A DNA stretch of 64,000 bases from Natrinema pellirubrum DSM 15624 (GCF_000230735.2 NC_019962.1:310001-374000), one strand, 5' to 3'; positions 43,090 through 52,164 are shown, numbered from the stretch's first letter. The notes: generated from the letters alone by a model not told the origin. Made by a program: numbers and translations.

Positions 43090-43497
43090 TCAGTACAGTA
43101 GATCCTCGAGTTGGTGGCGTCGCCGCTCGAGATCGATCGCGGGTTCGACCGACGGGTCCGCGACGAGGCGATCGAGGACGAGCAGCGGGTCCGTCCCGGC
43201 CCGTTCGACCGACTCGAGGAGCCCCTCGATCGCGGGACGGTTCGTCGCGAGCGAGGAACACAGCCCGATCGCAAGCGCCAGCGGGACGGCGCTCTCCGGA
43301 TCGGTCGGGAACGCGTCGCTGATCCGCGAGACGTCGGTGTCGTTGCCCGCGGCCGCCGCGGCTCCGTCGTCGATCGGCTCGAGCGTCAGACAGCGTGGAC
43401 AAACGGCAACGGTTGCGGCCGTCACGGGAACATCGTCGCGGTACTCGGCGGGGACGGACATCGAAAGCGTCGGCGTGTCACACTCGGGACAGTCCAT
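43090..43497 (-). CDS. zinc-ribbon conserved haloarchaeal protein (DUF6276-like)
   Basis: A 135-residue protein with two CxxC knuckles: MDCPECDTP at the start and VAVCPRCLTLEP near residue 33. Together they can bind one zinc. The rest is helical and acidic (SAVPLALAIGLCSSLATNRP). It resembles a haloarchaeal family I recall as DUF6276. No enzyme motif is seen. It lies 43 nt after the atpD stop on the same strand and may be co-transcribed with it. Confidence 0.75.
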   Translation of the reverse strand: MDCPECDTPTLSMSVPAEYRDDVPVTAATVAVCPRCLTLEPIDDGAAAAAGNDTDVSRISDAFPTDPESAVPLALAIGLCSSLATNRPAIEGLLESVERAGTDPLLVLDRLVADPSVEPAIDLERRRHQLEDLLY

Positions 43498-43540
43498 CGA
43501 TCAGTGAAGAGAGGGCTGCAAACGTGACGGCCCGGCGGAG

Positions 43541-44254
43541 TCAGTCGTCCGCGGTGGCCTGCTCGAGTTCGTCGTCCGCTTCGACCTCGGCTTCGGCGGC
43601 CGCTTCGGCCTCCCGCTCGGCGGCTTCCTCGGCTTCTTTCTTCTCCTTGATCTTCTTCAGGCGGAACGTCTCCTCGCGTTCCTGTTCCTCGAGTTTCTGC
43701 TCGATGTACTCCTGGTTCTCGTAGAGTTCGGGCAGGAGCTTGAACTCGAGGGCGTTGACGCGACGCTTGGTGGTCTCGATCTCGCGGAGCATCTTCTTCA
43801 TCGCCGTCTCGACCTCGGCGGCGAGGATGATGCTCTCAAGGAGGTCCTCGTAGGCCTCGGCGGCCTCGTCGATGCGTGCGGAGGTGCCCATGATCCCGTA
43901 GCCGCGCTGATCGAGGCTCTTGGTGACCTTCGAGGACTCGATCTGGGGGACGACGACGCCCATGATGTTCTTCGATTCGGTAGTGATCTCGGGGTGTTCC
44001 TGCAGCGCCGCCGCGGCACCGCGGACCGCGACGTCGCCTTCCATCGCCCGGGCCATGTTGATCTTCTTCTGGGCGTCCTCGTAGTCCTGTGCGAGGTCGC
44101 CGCGGACGTCCTGGGCCTTGTCCAGAATGTCCATGAACTCCATGATCAGCCCGTCGCGTTTCTTCTCGAGCGTGCCGTGACCCCGCTCGGAGAGCTCGAT
44201 GCGATCCTCGATCGCCATCAAGTTCTTGCGGGTGGGCTTGACGTCGTTGGCCAT
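43541..44254 (-). CDS. atpD: A-type ATP synthase subunit D
   Basis: A 237-residue central-stalk subunit that forms the rotating shaft with F and C. The sequence begins [25 protein letters not shown] with long coiled-coil helices at both ends and ends in a Glu/Ala-rich tail. The C-terminal helix motif [17 protein letters not shown] is typical of the family. In this window it is separated from atpB by about 9.8 kb of other genes. A GTTATCC box (rc of 44281-44287) 27-33 nt upstream of the ATG gives it its own leaderless transcript. Confidence 0.95.
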   Translation of the reverse strand: MANDVKPTRKNLMAIEDRIELSERGHGTLEKKRDGLIMEFMDILDKAQDVRGDLAQDYEDAQKKINMARAMEGDVAVRGAAAALQEHPEITTESKNIMGVVVPQIESSKVTKSLDQRGYGIMGTSARIDEAAEAYEDLLESIILAAEVETAMKKMLREIETTKRRVNALEFKLLPELYENQEYIEQKLEEQEREETFRLKKIKEKKEAEEAAEREAEAAAEAEVEADDELEQATADD

Positions 44255-44280
44255 CTTGTCGAGGGGTAACGCCCCCAGTC

Positions 44281-44287
44281 GGATAAC
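44281..44287 (-). promoter_or_regulatory. TATA-like box of atpD
   Basis: GTTATCC on the minus strand, 27-33 nt upstream of the ATG at 44254. It suggests that atpD is transcribed independently of the rest of the ATP synthase genes here. Confidence 0.5.
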
Positions 44288-44393
44288 TGTTTGCAGTTTT
44301 CCGTGAGCGACGGCGTCGCACTGACTCGAGGCGACGATCGATCGGCGCCCAACTCGAGTTTACGAACGGATTTTCATTCCGTAATCAACAGCA

Positions 44394-45215
44394 TTAATCA
44401 AATATATAACTACAAAGTGCGGATCCACCAGCAGAGCAGCCATGTCGCTGAATTACCTCTACGGCAGCAGCACAGAACGCTAGGCAAGCGGTATACCCGA
44501 CAGGACCGCTAGGTCCAACTGAGGTACAGACGCCCGCACACTGGCTTCGTTGAATGTTATCTCCGAACTTTTCGCAAGCCGTCACAATTATCGCAATACA
44601 TGTTTCTTGACCAATTGTGTCATGGAAGCTCTGCGTGGACAAGTTATCGGACGAAGGCTCCACCTCGTACGTACCATTGCTTTTTGCTCCGTTTTCGCCA
44701 TCTGGAGCATAGTCCATTACTTCAGACACCCCTGAATCCATGGCCTGTTCGGTACTAACCATACCTCGAGCAATGGCCGTGTTACGACCACCCGATTCGC
44801 CATCGACAGTAACGGCATAGATTATCCCCGCCTTATGAGTCTCTTCTTTAGGTTTGAGACCAAAAATTATGACGACCGGATTTTTCTCGTTAATTGATTC
44901 GTTACTAGTGATTACTTGCGTTGCGAACGCTCCTGCCTCTTCTAGGCCGTGTTTGTCCTTAACATCATCAACAAACGGATTCCCGATTTCGGAGCGTTTC
45001 ACCACTTCTAATGCATCTTCGGTTTCGCTTTCGGAAAGTTTGTTCGTATCAATAACGTTGAGATCATCAATATCTCCACTATTCAATTCTCCGTCACCAG
45101 TGGCGCTCCCAACTCCGCTAACTCCGATTAATCCGACTGACGCAATACCGGTTATCGCGCCTGTTTTGAGTATGTCTCTCCGATTGAACTCGCTATCTTG
45201 ACTCTCGTCAGACAT
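44394..45215 (-). CDS. halocin C8-like precursor (Tat-exported, cysteine-rich C-terminus)
   Basis: A 273-residue protein with a Tat signal (FNRRDILKTGAITG, then a hydrophobic stretch ending GSATG). Residues about 45-200 form a cysteine-free acidic domain. The last 71 residues (from QETCIAIIVTACEKFGD) contain all eight cysteines, mixed with Gly/Ala-rich hydrophobic runs (GYTACLAFCAAAVEV). Halocin C8 is made from a precursor of about this size: its N-terminal part serves as the immunity protein and a cysteine-rich C-terminal peptide of about 76 residues is the antimicrobial. The match is in layout and cysteine density, not proven identity. The gene is AT-richer than its neighbours, suggesting transfer. 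PH-domain membrane proteins are encoded divergently. Confidence 0.75.
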   Translation of the reverse strand: MSDESQDSEFNRRDILKTGAITGIASVGLIGVSGVGSATGDGELNSGDIDDLNVIDTNKLSESETEDALEVVKRSEIGNPFVDDVKDKHGLEEAGAFATQVITSNESINEKNPVVIIFGLKPKEETHKAGIIYAVTVDGESGGRNTAIARGMVSTEQAMDSGVSEVMDYAPDGENGAKSNGTYEVEPSSDNLSTQSFHDTIGQETCIAIIVTACEKFGDNIQRSQCAGVCTSVGPSGPVGYTACLAFCAAAVEVIQRHGCSAGGSALCSYIFD

Positions 45216-45373
45216 TGCAGTCTAAAATCATCCTCGGTGGACAATATTATTTTCTCGCGATAACAGTCTCGTACAATAGTGGAAATTAATATGTTGTGTT
45301 ATAAGCCAAATACATAAATCTTTTTACTGTATAATGGGAAATCTCTTGGTAAAAGAGTGCTAAAGTAAGGCTG
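45216..45373. promoter_or_regulatory. AT-rich divergent promoter region
   Basis: This 158-bp gap separates the halocin-like gene from the PH-domain gene pair and is very AT-rich. It holds AATAATATT-like and ACTGTATAAT-like boxes, so both units could be controlled from here. No operator repeat was recognised. Confidence 0.5.
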
Positions 45374-45868
45374 ATGGATGTACTGGCTGGTCCAAGTGCC
45401 TCTCCGTCCAATACAAGAGTCGAGACGACGATGAACCGATTGCATCCTAGTGTTCGAGTTGTCTGGGGAGTAAAATGGATCCTATTCGGCGTTGGTGTTG
45501 GAATAGTCACCTCGTTCGTCACCGGCTTTGACACGCACGTCATTTCAATCGTGACTGTGACCTCTATCATCGGTATCGCGGTCGCTAGCCTTCGTTATCG
45601 AGCGTTCCGATACGAACTCCGCGACGACGGTATATACCTTCGACGCGGTATACTCACCCAGAAAGAGACGGTCATCCCAGTCGGTAGTGTTCAGCAGATC
45701 GATGTCGACAAACCACTTCTAGACAGACCCTTTGGGCTCGTTCACGTACAGATCTACACTGCAGGGACGTTTGGGGGTCGAAGTACGATCCCCGGGATCA
45801 AATTGGACACTGCGATCGATCTCGCGAATCGACTCGACCGACTCGCAAGGGGAAATTCTGACATATGA
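45374..45868 (+). CDS. PH-domain membrane protein, YdbS-like
   Basis: A protein of up to 164 residues; the ATG at 45431 (MNRLHPSVRVVWG) is the likelier start and gives 145 residues. Two membrane helices (WGVKWILFGVGVGIVTSFV and the next hydrophobic stretch) precede a bacterial-type PH domain (bPH2): YELRDDGIYLRRGILTQKET, then VGSVQQIDVDKPLLDRPFGL. This is the layout of Bacillus YdbS. It overlaps the next gene by four bases (ATGA), so the pair is translated together. In Bacillus the YdbS/YdbT pair protects against certain antimicrobial peptides, which fits the neighbouring halocin-like gene. Confidence 0.85.
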   Translation: MDVLAGPSASPSNTRVETTMNRLHPSVRVVWGVKWILFGVGVGIVTSFVTGFDTHVISIVTVTSIIGIAVASLRYRAFRYELRDDGIYLRRGILTQKETVIPVGSVQQIDVDKPLLDRPFGLVHVQIYTAGTFGGRSTIPGIKLDTAIDLANRLDRLARGNSDI

Positions 45869-47343
45869 AACTGAGTCAGCGCGCTATTCTAGCCAGAGTA
45901 CTCGAGCAGTATGACCTCGGATTGTTTGCGATGCTATCCGTGTTGCTGACGGTCCTCAGTGACAAGTCGGGTACCGAAGCAATTATTTCTGGCCTTCAGT
46001 CTCTGGTTCTGGTCGCCCTGTTTTATGGACTCTTCCAGCTTATTCTCCAGATCGGTCAGTGGTGGAACTACGAACTTCACTTAGAGGACGAGTCGATCGT
46101 CGTTCGTTCGGGGATCGTTCGCCCGAAGCGTCGGAGGATCCCATTCGACCGAATTCAGCACTCGGCGGTTTCGACGACCACAGTGAGCCGCTTGTTCGGA
46201 CTTGCCGCGTTAAAGTGCGAAACCGCAGGAAACCCCGACGAAGCCGATGTTTCGGTTCGCTACCTTGAGCCCGAAGACGCCGAAGCACTTCAACAGCGGA
46301 TACGCTCCGGTGCCGATGCAGCGTCATCACAGACACCGAACCGTGGTCGCATCTTCTCGTTCGGGACACGAACACTTGTCCTATACAGTGTGGCACGTCT
46401 CCACCTCCGGACGGTTCTCCCGGCCGTGTTAACGGGAGCAGCAGTGCTTTACTTCGAGCTAGAATCGGCAGCCAGCCTCCGATCGATTGTGGTCGCGCTC
46501 TTCTCGGATCTGCTACCGCTGTCCTCGGCAGTCACGCTGGGACTGGTTGCCACCGGCGGGTGGCTCGTCGGTGTCGTCCTCGCAATCGAACGGATGGCTA
46601 TGTTTCGGCTCTCAGCGGGTGACGACTCGTTCCGACGACGCCACGGTATACTCAGAACAATCGATGCAGATGTCTCGACTGATCGGATTCAGGTCGCCCG
46701 CATCAGATCAAATCCGCTGCACCGAATTTTCGGGGTAGTACAGGTAGATGTCGGTACCGCTGGTCTCTCTGGAGTCCTTCCGTTCGGCTTACAGTGGCCG
46801 TTGGCACCACTCGCCCGGCGCGATGTCGCTTGGGACCTCGTTGAACGGGCCGCCGGGACTTCACAACCGACGTTTCAGTCCCTTCCCGCTCACGCGCGCC
46901 GACGATACGTTGTCAGGTACTGTCTCATGATCATCATACTGACCGTCGTAACGGCAGTTGCACAGCAATTCGTTGCGACGATCCGAGTAATTCCGCTCTG
47001 GTCGTGTAGTGTCCTCTTCGTGTTCGCTCCGCTCGCCGGCCATATCGCATGGACACATCGCGGGTACGCACTGCTCGACGACGCTATTGTCGTCCGGTAC
47101 GGCTTCTGGACGCAACGGATCTATGTCGTTCCGACCGACAACATCCAGAATCTGACCATCTCACAGTCACCATTTCAGAAACGCGTTGACCTCGTCTCGG
47201 TACGCCTAGACATTGCGTCGCTGCCGTTCCTGCCTGGAGTTCCGCTCCCCGACATCAGCGAGTCAGTCGGAGGGCACCTCAAGCGACGATTTCTCGAGAC
47301 CGAGCCATCAAGCGAACGGTCGTCGGAACCAACGGCCACTTAG
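45865..47343 (+). CDS. PH-domain membrane protein, YdbT-like
   Basis: A 492-residue membrane protein with three bPH2 domains alternating with membrane helix pairs. The domains open at about residues 70 (NYELHLEDESIVVRSGIVRP), 250 (RLSAGDDSFRRRHGILRTID) and 395 (GYALLDDAIVVRYGFWTQRI). Each is followed by a QxxxxxxSxxxRxFG-like segment, for example DRIQHSAVSTTTVSRLFGLA. Helix pairs lie near 20-58, 170-235 and 350-385. This matches Bacillus YdbT. It is coupled to the YdbS-like gene by a 4-nt overlap. An immunity or envelope-protection role is inferred from the family and from the halocin-like neighbour. Confidence 0.85.
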   Translation: MKLSQRAILARVLEQYDLGLFAMLSVLLTVLSDKSGTEAIISGLQSLVLVALFYGLFQLILQIGQWWNYELHLEDESIVVRSGIVRPKRRRIPFDRIQHSAVSTTTVSRLFGLAALKCETAGNPDEADVSVRYLEPEDAEALQQRIRSGADAASSQTPNRGRIFSFGTRTLVLYSVARLHLRTVLPAVLTGAAVLYFELESAASLRSIVVALFSDLLPLSSAVTLGLVATGGWLVGVVLAIERMAMFRLSAGDDSFRRRHGILRTIDADVSTDRIQVARIRSNPLHRIFGVVQVDVGTAGLSGVLPFGLQWPLAPLARRDVAWDLVERAAGTSQPTFQSLPAHARRRYVVRYCLMIIILTVVTAVAQQFVATIRVIPLWSCSVLFVFAPLAGHIAWTHRGYALLDDAIVVRYGFWTQRIYVVPTDNIQNLTISQSPFQKRVDLVSVRLDIASLPFLPGVPLPDISESVGGHLKRRFLETEPSSERSSEPTAT

Positions 47344-47919
47344 GACTCGGTCTGCCCGAATCGTCAGTACTCGGGGCCAAACGACACGCTAATTTGAAAC
47401 ACAGGTGCCTCGTCTTCGATTCAGACTTAGACAGTAAAATGATTACTGACGTGTCTAATGTCGGTTTTCGTCGCATCGGTGCTGGTGATCTGCTTGCGAA
47501 GATTGCCAGCGTTCTCGAGCGTGTCCAATAGCCACCGACCGATGACTGGCCGCTATTCTTAATTCCTCATGCGGATCAAAGTATAGCACTGTCGAAGCCG
47601 CTACGGGCGAGCGTCCGAAGTTCGGGGATAAGTTTGATTTCTTCTCGTTGGTAGCCTCTCGTACGGAATCGCACAGGCGGTTTCAGGATGGACGACATAG
47701 CTTTGCCAAAACGGGACTGTGAATTACACGCTCTCTTGTATGAGTGAATCACTGTCTCGCCAATAGGTGCCACTGAAACGATTCATGTTGCTCGAAATCT
47801 GATGTGCAATAGCTTTCAGTGGCTACATTTCTCCTCGTATATCGATCGTATCAGGTACTGTTGAAATCGGGCCAAGCGATACCCTCTGAATATGGATCGC
47901 TGACGAACGTGATCCCTTT
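47344..47919. other. 576-bp gap, possible decayed DNA
   Basis: No convincing gene is present. Short frames exist on both strands (for example 47576-47773 minus, 65 residues; 47439-47531 plus, 30 residues), but none has a recognised family. A 10-bp inverted repeat, GCCACTGAAA (47769-47778) and TTTCAGTGGC (47814-47823), is present. Base composition is AT-richer than the flanking ABC genes. It could be the boundary of the inserted halocin/PH module. Confidence 0.45.
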
Positions 47920-48933
47920 TCACTCGAGGACGTGGACCCGCTGCTCGTCGATCGAGAGCCCGACGGAGTCGCCGACCCGGTAGCCGTCGATCCCGTGGGC
48001 GTGCAGCGTCACCGTCGTGTCGTCGGGCAGCGTCGCCGTGAGCCGGGTCCGGTCCCCGAGATACGTCACGTCGGTCAGGTCTGCCTCGAGCGACCCCTCG
48101 CCGAGTTCGAACGCGGCGGGCCGGGCCGCGACCCGCACCGAGCCGTTCGTCTCGGCCGCCACGGGCAGTTCGGTAAAGCCCAGATCGACGTGGCCGTTCT
48201 CGGCGACGCCCTCGAGCAGGGTCGAACTCCCGACGAAGTTCGCGACGAAGGGATTTTCGGGTCGGCGGTAGATCTCCGCAGGCGGGCCGACCTGCTCGAG
48301 CGTGCCGTCGGCCAGCACCGCGATCCGATCGCACATCGCCATCGCCTCCTCCTGGTCGTGGGTGACGTAGAGAGCGGTCACCTCGAGATCGGCCAGCAGG
48401 TCGCCGATCTCGTCGCGCAGCCGGGTCTTGAGTTCGGCGTCCAACCCCGTCATCGGCTCGTCGAGCAGGAGGACGTGAGGTTCGATCGCGAGCGCACGCG
48501 CGAGGCCGACCCGCTGTTGTTGGCCGCCCGACAGCGTCGTCGGCCGGCGGTCGGCCAGTTCGGCGATATCGAGCATGGCGAGCAGTTCGTCGGCACGCTC
48601 GCGGCGCTCGGCTTTCGGGACCCCCTGCATCTTCGGCCCGAACGCGACGTTCTCGCGGACGGTCATGGTGTCGAACAGGGCGTAGGACTGGAAGACCAGA
48701 CCGACGTTGCGCTCTTCGGGTGGGACGTGTGTCACGTCGACCCCGTCGAACAGCACCCGGCCCTGCGTCGGCGTCTCGAAGCCGGCGATGGTCCGCAACG
48801 TCGTCGTCTTTCCACAGCCCGAGGGGCCAACGACCCCGAGGATTTCGCCGTCCCGGATCGTCAGATCGATCCCGTCGACGGCCACCTCGTCGCCGTAGGC
48901 CTTCGTCAGTGACTCGAGGGTGACGTCACTCAC
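47920..48933 (-). CDS. ABC importer ATP-binding protein
   Basis: A 337-residue ATPase of the spermidine/putrescine, ferric iron, thiamine and 2-aminoethylphosphonate importer group. Walker A GPSGCGKTT is at 36-44, the signature LSGGQQQRVGLARAL near 135, Walker B LLLDEPMTGLD near 156, and the switch histidine in YVTHDQEEAMAM. Residues about 240-337 form a TOBE domain typical of this importer group. It is the last gene of a four-gene transport operon with two permeases and a binding protein. Confidence 0.92.
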   Translation of the reverse strand: MSDVTLESLTKAYGDEVAVDGIDLTIRDGEILGVVGPSGCGKTTTLRTIAGFETPTQGRVLFDGVDVTHVPPEERNVGLVFQSYALFDTMTVRENVAFGPKMQGVPKAERRERADELLAMLDIAELADRRPTTLSGGQQQRVGLARALAIEPHVLLLDEPMTGLDAELKTRLRDEIGDLLADLEVTALYVTHDQEEAMAMCDRIAVLADGTLEQVGPPAEIYRRPENPFVANFVGSSTLLEGVAENGHVDLGFTELPVAAETNGSVRVAARPAAFELGEGSLEADLTDVTYLGDRTRLTATLPDDTTVTLHAHGIDGYRVGDSVGLSIDEQRVHVLE

Positions 48934-49012
48934 GGGTGGTCACCCCCCTCGAGTACGCTCCGTTCTGTCGGTGTGTGAGCGATCCGATTCCGTACTCCGT
49001 TCGTAGCGTGTC

Positions 49013-49972
49013 TCATTGGTGTGCGGTCGAGAAGCCTCGCTTGCCGAGCAGTTGCAGGACGACGATCGCGGCCACGACGATCAGGAAGTACACCGAGACC
49101 GCCGCGGCCGACTGCAGGTACAAAGCGTTGTTCGCGATGTTACGATAGAGAAACATCGCGAACGGATCGGGGCTACCGCTGGCGACCTTGTGCGTGAAGT
49201 TGAACTCCGCAGCCGCGAGCGTCCAGGTGATGATCGCGCCGGCGACGATCCCCCGCTTGGCGTGCGGAACGATGACCGTCAGGAAGGTCCGCGGCCACGA
49301 GGCTCCCAGCGATCGGGCGCTCTCCTCGAGGCGGACCAGATCCATCGACTGGAAGGAACTTTGGACGGTCAACACCATGTAGGGCGATTTGAGCAGACAG
49401 TAGCCGGCGAGCAGTCCCAGTGACGACCGGCCGTGTTCGGGGTACGTCTGGATGAAGGCGATCCCGAGGATCAGCCCCGGCACGAGCGGCAGGATCGCGA
49501 ACGTGTTGATCCAGTCACGGGCGTAGAAGTCGTACCGCGCGAGCGCGTACGCGATCGGGACGCCGATCAGGACGTTCAGGACCATCCCGCCGGTCGCGAT
49601 CAGGAGGCTGTAGGTCAGCCCGGGGACCGCGTTCTGTCGGACGCCGTACTCGCCGAACCCGAGGACCTTCCGCCAGTGATCGAACGTGACGAACCCCGTG
49701 GGCAGGACGCCGCTGCCGCTCTCCGCGAACGAAGAGACGAACGCGACGAGTACCGGCACCGTCAGGAACGCGGTCACGACGGCGACGACGACGGCGACGA
49801 TCGGCCGACCGAACAGCGTCGAGAGGGCCCTGCCGGACCGTGACCAGCGGCGGTTCCGGGCCCCCGTCGCCGAGCCGCCATCGAGACGAGTCGTCGACGC
49901 GGCGGCCGTGGAGTCCGCGTTCTCGGCCGCGCTCGAGCCGTCGTCCGCTCGCGGTGGCGTGTCCCCGGTCAT
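49013..49972 (-). CDS. ABC importer permease 2
   Basis: A 319-residue membrane permease with about six helices after a long, Ala/Asp/Ser-rich N-terminal tail of about 55 residues. The binding-protein-dependent loop (EAA-type) is seen as RLEESARSLGASWPRTFLTVIVPHAKRG. It pairs with the permease encoded upstream; its start codon lies 1 nt before the stop of that gene. Which solute it carries is unknown. Confidence 0.9.
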   Translation of the reverse strand: MTGDTPPRADDGSSAAENADSTAAASTTRLDGGSATGARNRRWSRSGRALSTLFGRPIVAVVVAVVTAFLTVPVLVAFVSSFAESGSGVLPTGFVTFDHWRKVLGFGEYGVRQNAVPGLTYSLLIATGGMVLNVLIGVPIAYALARYDFYARDWINTFAILPLVPGLILGIAFIQTYPEHGRSSLGLLAGYCLLKSPYMVLTVQSSFQSMDLVRLEESARSLGASWPRTFLTVIVPHAKRGIVAGAIITWTLAAAEFNFTHKVASGSPDPFAMFLYRNIANNALYLQSAAAVSVYFLIVVAAIVVLQLLGKRGFSTAHQ

Positions 49973-49973
49973 C

Positions 49974-50894
49974 TCAGACCTCCACCGCGTCGTCGACGAA
50001 CCGCAGCCCGACGAACGTGAACGCGACGATGAAGACCACGTAGACGAGCCCGATCGCGGCCGCCACGTCGGGGGCGTACGAGCCGACGCTGACCTCGTTG
50101 TGTATCTGCAGCGTTACGACCTGGTGGCTCTGCAGGATGAGTACCGTCCCGAAGATGGCGAGCCCCGAGCGGAAGGTGAGGATCGCGGCGGCGGCGATAC
50201 CCGGCTTGATCTCGGGGAGGGTCACGTGATAGAACGTCTCCCAGCGGCTGGCACCGAGTGCGCGGGCCGCCTCCTCGGCCTGTGCGTTGACTTCCGCGTA
50301 GGTCCCCCGAAGCACCATCGTCGCCCGCGGCAACAGCGAGTAGACGTAGCCCAGAAAGAGGCCGGTGATCGCCGTCGCGCTCGCGAGATCGAACGCGCTC
50401 GCACCGGTCACGGTCGCGATCGCGTTGGTGACCACTCCCTGGTTGCCGAGCAGGACCGTGATGAGGTAGGCGACGACGATCCCCGGCAGCGCGATGGGAA
50501 ACGACACCGCCGCGACGACGACCCGCTCCGCCGGCAAGTCGTACTTCTCGAGGGCGTGTGCGACGGCGACCCCGAGCGCGACGCTGACTGCCGTCGCCAG
50601 CCCGACGAACCACAGCGTGTTCCAGGCGACCCGTCGGTACGTCGGGGTCGTCACGAGCGTCTCCCAGGCCCCGAGCGACCAGCCCTCCATCCAGATCGTG
50701 TCCTCCGCGAGGCTGATCCGGACGAGCATCGCCAGCGGGACAAAGCCCGCGACGATCGCGAGTACGAAGAAGGGGAGACAGAGGACCGCGATCCGCCGGC
50801 GCTCGCGCTCGCGTTCGGTCGTCGGACGGGCGGTCGTCGACGCGAGCGTCGCGATGCGCCGGACCGACGTTGTCGCCGATTTCCGGACCGACAT
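49974..50894 (-). CDS. ABC importer permease 1
   Basis: A 306-residue membrane permease with about six helices. The EAA loop is AQAEEAARALGASRWETFYH, then VTLPEIKPG. The N-terminus is basic with a repeated Glu/Arg stretch before the first helix. It lies between the binding-protein gene (6-nt gap) and permease 2 (1-nt gap), so the operon is tight. It belongs to the same importer class as the ATPase at 47920. Confidence 0.9.
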   Translation of the reverse strand: MSVRKSATTSVRRIATLASTTARPTTERERERRRIAVLCLPFFVLAIVAGFVPLAMLVRISLAEDTIWMEGWSLGAWETLVTTPTYRRVAWNTLWFVGLATAVSVALGVAVAHALEKYDLPAERVVVAAVSFPIALPGIVVAYLITVLLGNQGVVTNAIATVTGASAFDLASATAITGLFLGYVYSLLPRATMVLRGTYAEVNAQAEEAARALGASRWETFYHVTLPEIKPGIAAAAILTFRSGLAIFGTVLILQSHQVVTLQIHNEVSVGSYAPDVAAAIGLVYVVFIVAFTFVGLRFVDDAVEV

Positions 50895-50900
50895 CCTCGA

Positions 50901-52046
50901 TCACTGGGCTCCCTGCAGCGGGGTTCGCTCGACGAGTTCCTCCTGAATGTCGGTCTGGTTCTCGACGAGGGTCTCCTGATCGACGGTAAAGCCCGCCGCC
51001 TCGTAGGACGACTGGTCGGGGAACTCGTCGGGCTGGTCGAGTTCGTTCGCTCGGATCGGGCGGACGTAGGCGTCGAAAAACAGCTCCTGACAGTCCTCGG
51101 TTAGGACGTAGTCCATGAACAGTTTCGCCGCCTCGGGGTTGGGCGCGTTCCGCAGGAGGGCGTAGCCGTAGGGGACGCTCATCGCGCCCGGCTCGCCCTC
51201 GGGCCCCTCGAGGATCGCGACCTCGATCTGGTTCTCGTCGAACTCGTCGTTGTTGTACTTGAGGTTCAGCCCGGTGTAGTCGTACTCGATGACGGTCGAG
51301 ATCTCGCCGCTGGTCATCGGCCCCTCGACGTTACGCCGGAAGTCCGCGCCGTGGTCGGCGATCTCCTCGTGGTACTCGATGACCGGATCGAGATTGTCGA
51401 GGTCGCCGCCGTAGGCCCGGTTGACCGACAGCGCCGACGCCTGTCCGTTGGCGGTGTGTGGCGGCGTGAACGCCAGGTCCTGTGCGATGTCGGGGTGTTT
51501 CAGGTCCTCCCACGTTTCGGGGGCGTCTAGTCCCCGCTCCTCGTAGACGTCGGCCCGGTAGGTCACCGCGGTCGTCATCTGCCGGGTCGCGGTCACGTGT
51601 CCGTTGTCGGTCTTCAGATCGTCGGGGACGACATCCCAGTTGGCCGGCTTGTAGTCGGTCGTCAGTTCGTCGTTCATCGCCTCGAGGCCGAACGAGTAGC
51701 CGCCGTTGTACGCCGAGTGGGTTGGGTTCCGAGCGTTGGCCCGCATGTCCTCGAGGGCCTCGCCGGAGGAACCCTGCGCGTCGTACAGCGGGAGGTCGTA
51801 CTCGTCTTCGAACGCCTCCATGACGGCACCCCAGTTCGACCAGCCGGTCTGGACGCAGTAGATCTGCAGTTCGTCGGGGAACGCCGCGGAGTCGACCTCG
51901 GTCTCGTACTCGCCGTGGCCGACCGTGAACGTCTGCCCGCTCCCACCGCCGGTCAGGTCGCTCAGACAGCCCGCCATCGCGGCGGTCCCGGCGGCGGCCC
52001 CACTCGAAAGCACTGCGCGTCGTGTCGTCCCTGTCGGGTCGGACAT
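50901..52046 (-). CDS. ABC importer solute-binding lipoprotein
   Basis: A 381-residue extracellular binding protein, the first gene of the transport operon. The signal has a twin arginine (TTRRAVLSSG) and a lipobox AMAGC with C27 lipidated. The mature part is a type II periplasmic-binding-protein fold (family 1) with YRADVYEERGLDAPETWEDL and GAMSVPYGYALLRNAPNPEA. It resembles binding proteins for ferric iron, thiamine, polyamines or aminoethylphosphonate; the ligand is not decided by sequence. The ATG at 52046 (MSDPTGTTRR) was preferred to a TTG at 52052. Confidence 0.9.
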   Translation of the reverse strand: MSDPTGTTRRAVLSSGAAAGTAAMAGCLSDLTGGGSGQTFTVGHGEYETEVDSAAFPDELQIYCVQTGWSNWGAVMEAFEDEYDLPLYDAQGSSGEALEDMRANARNPTHSAYNGGYSFGLEAMNDELTTDYKPANWDVVPDDLKTDNGHVTATRQMTTAVTYRADVYEERGLDAPETWEDLKHPDIAQDLAFTPPHTANGQASALSVNRAYGGDLDNLDPVIEYHEEIADHGADFRRNVEGPMTSGEISTVIEYDYTGLNLKYNNDEFDENQIEVAILEGPEGEPGAMSVPYGYALLRNAPNPEAAKLFMDYVLTEDCQELFFDAYVRPIRANELDQPDEFPDQSSYEAAGFTVDQETLVENQTDIQEELVERTPLQGAQ

Positions 52047-52164
52047 ACCCAAGAATCCGTCAAAACCTACTAATCTGTTGCTATGTTCGGAATTCTTACC
52101 TATATAGGAGGCCGTAGTGACACGGAGCGGTGGGGACCGATCCCCACCCGACCCTGGGCTCGAG

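Noticed and set aside
47439-47531. 30-residue frame (MITDVSNVGFRRIGAGDLLA)
   Set aside because: Too short and without a recognised family or start signal. It was considered as a decayed gene end.
47576-47773. 65-residue frame on the minus strand (contains RFRTRGYQREEIKLIPELRT)
   Set aside because: It could be a remnant of a mobile-element gene, but no transposase motif can be recognised and there is no promoter or partner frame.
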